64,000 nucleotides of DNA, taken from the NCBI GenBank assembly GCA_021372495.1, contig JAJFUF010000008.1, forward strand, positions 62,001 through 126,000, in the 5' to 3' direction. Shown here in pieces: positions 60,580 to 64,000 of the stretch (position 1 is its first letter; each line of letters begins with the position of its first letter). The notes beneath the pieces were generated by a model, which was not told the origin of the DNA, searched no databases, and saw only the letters and a list, made by a program, of their open reading frames with translations. The position numbers and the translations under genes are program-made. This DNA is from Lysobacteraceae bacterium. Its GTDB lineage: Bacteria; Pseudomonadota; Gammaproteobacteria; Xanthomonadales; Rhodanobacteraceae.

Positions 60580-61878
60580 ATGGATGAGGCCGTCGTCGTC
60601 TTCTCGCGGAAAGGGTTGTTTCAGACCCGAATCACTGCGCGCGATGTGCGTAGTCGGGAACACGCGCGCAAGCTATGGCCTCTGGTGTCTCCTGATGCGT
60701 TGAAGCAGATGGTGACGTGGGTTAGTCCCACTTTTGAGAACGGGAAGCTACGCCGTCGTTCCCACTTCCGGCAGCTTCCCGCCGATCACGCGTACAACCT
60801 AAGAGCACACTTCGACGACGAAGAAGGTCGTCGGCAGCGCACCGTGCAAGAAAGCTCCGAACACCGGCGCGCCAAGGAATTGGTCGCCGCAGAGCTTGCG
60901 CGGCGCATGGATGCCGGGCTTGCGATGCCTTGGTCATTCAAGGACGTGGATGCGTCGGATTACCCGTTGGAAGGCAACTTGCTGCTCGGCGCTGACAGCG
61001 TGGCGACCGAACATCCGCTGGAAACTCCTTTCGGCAGTCGGTTCCGGCTTGACGTCGCTGTGCTCGGCCCACCTGTCCAGACGGAACCAATGGTTCTCGG
61101 CGGCGTGGAAATCGAACTTGGGCACGCTTTCGATGGGCGCAAGGCGCTGATCGGCAAGTCGCTCGGCTTTCCGCTCATCTCCATCGACATCACCGAGATG
61201 ACGCTGGCCGAACTTACGCCGGAGTGGGCGCAGCAGGTATTGACTGCGACCACGCGGAGCCACGAGCAAGGACGCCGGCAGACATATATCTACCTCCACG
61301 ATCTACTGTACCCCCTTTACGCGCAACTTCCGGCGTTTCTCGACAGCGAACAACGTCACCAGTTCCTGGTGTTTGCGGACGATGCCACCTTGCACAAGCT
61401 TGTGCACTGGATGAACGTGCTGGCCGACAAGCTGGAATACCCGAAGAACGCGGTCGCCGTGGCGTTGGTCAACGGGAAAAACGAGCAATCGCGCAAGATG
61501 CTGGAGCGCGCGGGACAGGTCGTTGGACCAGACTGGAAGGACTTCAACGACCAGCGATGCCTGCGTCTTACGCTTCCACGCCCCAAAGGCCCGGCAGACC
61601 TTCAGGCCCATCGTTTCCACATGACGATGGCGCGCGTGCTGCTATCGCACACGGATGCGCTCGTTGGATACAAGTATTGCAACGGTGTGGACAACAACCA
61701 TCCGGAAGATGACGTCTGGATCGCGCATCGCTGGATTGCGGAGTTGAGCAAGCACACAGAGCATCGCGTGTTGCCAAAGCGGTTAGCCGAGCCGATCAAC
61801 AGGTTGATCGCGGTGGTTTCGGACTTACATCGTAGCCACACTGCGGCCCCTCAAGAAGTGCGACCCTCCGATGCCTGA
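60580..61878 (+). CDS. Uncharacterised protein with CoiA/PD-(D/E)XK-like motif
   Basis: 432 aa, no family firmly recognised. Residues 91-179 read like a CoiA-type restriction-endonuclease fold: ESSEHRRAKELVAAEL (E94, H95, K99), then RFRLDVAVLG (D158) and GGVEIELGHAFDGRKALIG (E177, E179, K188), fitting E...H...K / D / ExE. The rest (210-432) is mixed alpha-beta with no known motif. It follows the antitoxin by 86 bp and overlaps the next gene by 8 bp, so the two products are probably stoichiometric partners. Possible nuclease of a defence module; inference only. Confidence 0.6.
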   Translation: MDEAVVVFSRKGLFQTRITARDVRSREHARKLWPLVSPDALKQMVTWVSPTFENGKLRRRSHFRQLPADHAYNLRAHFDDEEGRRQRTVQESSEHRRAKELVAAELARRMDAGLAMPWSFKDVDASDYPLEGNLLLGADSVATEHPLETPFGSRFRLDVAVLGPPVQTEPMVLGGVEIELGHAFDGRKALIGKSLGFPLISIDITEMTLAELTPEWAQQVLTATTRSHEQGRRQTYIYLHDLLYPLYAQLPAFLDSEQRHQFLVFADDATLHKLVHWMNVLADKLEYPKNAVAVALVNGKNEQSRKMLERAGQVVGPDWKDFNDQRCLRLTLPRPKGPADLQAHRFHMTMARVLLSHTDALVGYKYCNGVDNNHPEDDVWIAHRWIAELSKHTEHRVLPKRLAEPINRLIAVVSDLHRSHTAAPQEVRPSDA

Positions 61879-62581
61879 CATCATCCTGCGGGCAGACACC
61901 TGGGCGGAGTTAAAGGCCAGGTTGGCCGAGTTGGATATCGAGGTTCCCGCGCGCTCGGAAGGGCGCAAACCTTGCCATGTAGAGCGGTACGGCATCGCAC
62001 ACTTGCTGGCGACGCTGCCGGCGGAACGGCTTTCGTTTCCATTGACGCTTACCCACCGGGACAAACCGGATTTCTTGTTGGCCATGCCCGATGGCGACGA
62101 CGTCGGGATCGAACATACGGAAGCTGTGCCCGAGAACGTTGCTCGTGCGCAGTTCCTGCGAGGGAAGGGTTTGGGGCCGGATGTTTACTTCATCCCGCAC
62201 GTTACGCCGGGTGAACCACGGAAGACAGCCGCGGAACTTAAGCGCGAGATCGAGGCGGATGCGCCCGGTGGCGCTTGGGTCGGCGATTCGCCGGAGCGCG
62301 AATGGGCGGCAGCAATAGCCCACTACGTCAAGGAGAAGTTGCCCAAGGCGACCGCCGATGGGTTTGTTCGATACCGGACCAACTGGCTGCTCGTTTACGA
62401 CAACTGGCCGTTGCCGGCCGTCAGCTATGCCAAGGCGGCAACGTACCTGGCGCCGCTCCTGATGGAGATGGGCGCCTTTTTGGTATTCGATGCGATCTTT
62501 GTCCATGACGACTCGCATATGTGCGAGTTTCGTGATGCCCCGGTTAGCCAGACACTGTGGCCACTGCAGACGCCGAAGTAG
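61871..62581 (+). CDS. Uncharacterised protein with a PDx(n)ExT nuclease-like motif
   Basis: 236 aa, no named family recognised. HRDKPDFLLAMPDGDDVGIEHTEAVPEN (residues 62-89, shown here in parts: PDFLL with D67, and GIEHTEA with E81) resembles the core of PD-(D/E)XK-like proteins in which the third residue is not lysine. A later region VRYRTNWLLVYDNWPL and FDAIFVHDD are typical of hypothetical proteins in mobile islands. Start overlaps the upstream gene by 8 bp. Likely acts with it. Confidence 0.55.
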   Translation: MPDIILRADTWAELKARLAELDIEVPARSEGRKPCHVERYGIAHLLATLPAERLSFPLTLTHRDKPDFLLAMPDGDDVGIEHTEAVPENVARAQFLRGKGLGPDVYFIPHVTPGEPRKTAAELKREIEADAPGGAWVGDSPEREWAAAIAHYVKEKLPKATADGFVRYRTNWLLVYDNWPLPAVSYAKAATYLAPLLMEMGAFLVFDAIFVHDDSHMCEFRDAPVSQTLWPLQTPK

Positions 62582-62586
62582 AAGCC

Positions 62587-62607
62587 AAGCCTTGCCGGGC
62601 CGAGTTT
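62587..62607. repeat. Direct-repeat partner of 58247-58267
   Basis: 21-nt sequence starting AAGCCTTGC matches 58247-58267 at 17 of 21 positions in the same orientation. The pair brackets the integrase, toxin-antitoxin and nuclease-like genes. It could be a second attachment-like site or chance. Confidence 0.3.
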
Positions 62608-62677
62608 CAAACTGTTGCGTCGACGCTGATAGGGCCGCAGGCCATCCTCTGACACTCTTAGGTTCAACTGCCGGCCC

Positions 62678-64000
62678 TCACGCCAGTCCTGCGACGCCCG
62701 CCGCCTGAAATCCCCGAGCGAGCAGCGCCGGTCGCAATTCCTCCAGCGCATTGGCCGGTATGCCGAGCCACAAGAGGTTGCGAGCACGGGTTACTGCGAC
62801 ATAGCCGATGCGACCAACCTCGGTATCCACGCCGGTCAATAGCGCGTTGGCATGGTCACGGTTCGCCAGGTACAGCACTGCATCGAGGCTTTCGCCTTTT
62901 GCCTGATGCACCGTATCCACGCGGACTCGCACCACGTCGTTGTTGGCCGCCAAATCGACCGCAGCGATCAGCGGCGTATTGGGCAAACCTCTGCGCGCGA
63001 GCTTATTACCCAGGTTGTTCGCGCCCGCCAGTCCGTGCTCTTGCTCGATCGTCGCCAACAGTGCCCGTGCCCTTTCCAGTAGCTGCGGATGCCACTGCGT
63101 GTCCCCGATCAATGTAACGGCGGGCAGCCCCAAATCCGGGTCGCGGGTGAACGTCCATACGAGCCGGCGCAGTAACCGATCATCCGGGTAGCGCGCAGGC
63201 TGCGTGATCCGTGCGACGAGTCCATGCGGCGGATTGGCCAGCAAGCCGACGATACAGGCAGCCACCAGTTTGAACGCGCCGAGATAGTCATGATGCCGAT
63301 CCCGCAGGATCGCGGCCTGTGCCAGAGCCTTGACGGTTCCCTGGCCCGGTGCACCTTCATTGCCGGCGAGCCGGTCGGCCATGTCACGACCTCGACAGAG
63401 CACCGCCGAGCGTTCGATATTCAGGCCGGCGCCCAACACCGCAGCCTGGAACGCGGCGATGAGGTTCTCGCGTTCGGCATTGCGGTAGGGCACGAAGTAT
63501 GTGCCATGCGTCGTCTCGGGTGCACCCCGATCAGCGGTGTCGGTACGCGCCGAGAGCCCATTGGCAAGAGCCAGTATTGCCGGTACGGAGCGGTAGTTCC
63601 TGGTCAGGCCGAGACTGTTGACGCCTTGCCGTTCTCCGTACTGCGTCAGGAAAATCCCGTTCGCACCGGCGAACTCGTAGATGCCTTGGTTCGGGTCGCC
63701 GATCAGCGAGACCTGGCAGCCAGCGTTGATAAACTGCTCGATGATGGCCTGGTGCACCGTGCCGATGTCCTGCGCCTCGTCGATCAGGATATGAGGGTAG
63801 CGGCGGATCAGCACGCGCAGGATGTTGGGCTGGTCGTCCAGCACGCGGTAACACCAGTAGCGCCCGAGGTTGTGAGTGTAGGCACCCACCCGCCCGAGAC
63901 GGTGGACGAGACCCGTCGCATACGCGGTGTCCAGCCTTTGCGTCCTGTCGTTGTCCGCATAGCAGAAGTAGACACTACCGCGGTCGAAGCCGACCTGCAT
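62678..64000 (-). CDS. UvrD/Rep-family helicase, C-terminal part (partial)
   Basis: At least 440 aa of a superfamily 1 helicase; the N terminus (Walker A) lies beyond the right edge. Visible motifs: HILIDEAQD (II), SLIGDPNQGIYEF (III), TRNYRS (IV), VDTVHQAKGESLDAVLYL (V) and IGYVAVTRARNLLWLG (VI). The compact 2A/2B region and the end soon after motif VI resemble GajB of the Gabija anti-phage system and other small defence helicases rather than full-length UvrD. A GajA-like OLD nuclease would be expected upstream, outside the window. Convergent with the nuclease-like genes. Confidence 0.85.
   Translation of the reverse strand: MQVGFDRGSVYFCYADNDRTQRLDTAYATGLVHRLGRVGAYTHNLGRYWCYRVLDDQPNILRVLIRRYPHILIDEAQDIGTVHQAIIEQFINAGCQVSLIGDPNQGIYEFAGANGIFLTQYGERQGVNSLGLTRNYRSVPAILALANGLSARTDTADRGAPETTHGTYFVPYRNAERENLIAAFQAAVLGAGLNIERSAVLCRGRDMADRLAGNEGAPGQGTVKALAQAAILRDRHHDYLGAFKLVAACIVGLLANPPHGLVARITQPARYPDDRLLRRLVWTFTRDPDLGLPAVTLIGDTQWHPQLLERARALLATIEQEHGLAGANNLGNKLARRGLPNTPLIAAVDLAANNDVVRVRVDTVHQAKGESLDAVLYLANRDHANALLTGVDTEVGRIGYVAVTRARNLLWLGIPANALEELRPALLARGFQAAGVAGLA

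Overview
The window reads as a chromosomal segment of a high-GC gammaproteobacterium of the Lysobacteraceae/Xanthomonadaceae (Lysobacter/Luteimonas-like). Supporting signs are the ileS-lspA-ispH run leading into a minor-pilin cluster (pilV-W-X-Y1-E-fimT), the very large NAD-glutamate dehydrogenase, a fused branched-chain 2-oxoacid dehydrogenase E1, and palindromic intergenic repeats of the GTAGGAGCG...CGCTCCT and GTAGGGTGGGC...GCCCACC type. The taxonomic call is inference; no rRNA gene is present.

Layout. 1-2072: 3' end of ileS, lspA, ispH and tRNA-Thr(CGT). 2289-11620: type IV pilus tip and minor pilin genes. 11686-17035: tRNA-Val, a lipid-A-synthase N-domain protein, and metH downstream of an ArsR-methyltransferase fusion. 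17145-24000: esterase, acyl-CoA dehydrogenase, RND efflux pair. 24116-33424: gdhB, nadK, 5'-nucleotidase, gcdH, a pilin-like exported protein and a GST. 33447-37900: a ubiquinone locus of the oxygen-independent type (ubiT, ubiV, ubiU) with ubiD. UbiT carries an N-terminal chorismate-mutase domain, and FNR-type boxes precede ubiU and ubiT. 38015-43794: fused E1 behind a 13-C tract, an Fsr-like exporter, a frameshifted alkane-hydroxylase-like gene, and murB. 43805-57948: pyrD, a lysine-catabolic aldehyde dehydrogenase, hsp20 behind a third FNR-like box, a two-component system, exported proteins, thrB-rnd, a formylglycine-enzyme-like protein and a degenerate HD-GYP protein.

58008-64000 (continues past the right edge): left end of an integrative element. 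It starts at a displaced 3' half of tRNA-Leu(CAA) next to an aberrant tRNA-Thr(UGU). It carries a tyrosine integrase, a HigB/RelE-type toxin-antitoxin pair, two overlapping genes with PD-(D/E)XK-like signatures that I cannot assign to a known system, and a convergent UvrD-like helicase cut by the window end. Base composition is visibly less GC-rich there than in the rest of the window. This is the best candidate for an undescribed (probably anti-phage or mobile-element) module; the chorismate mutase-UbiT fusion with its FNR-type sites is the best candidate for an undescribed metabolic arrangement.

How genes work together. gcdH and the piperideine-6-carboxylate dehydrogenase homologue fit lysine breakdown. 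UbiT/U/V plus UbiD fit quinone synthesis without O2. The pil genes form one co-directional run for pilus assembly and priming. ArsR-methyltransferase and metH sit in one transcription unit, suggesting control of the methionine/AdoMet cycle.
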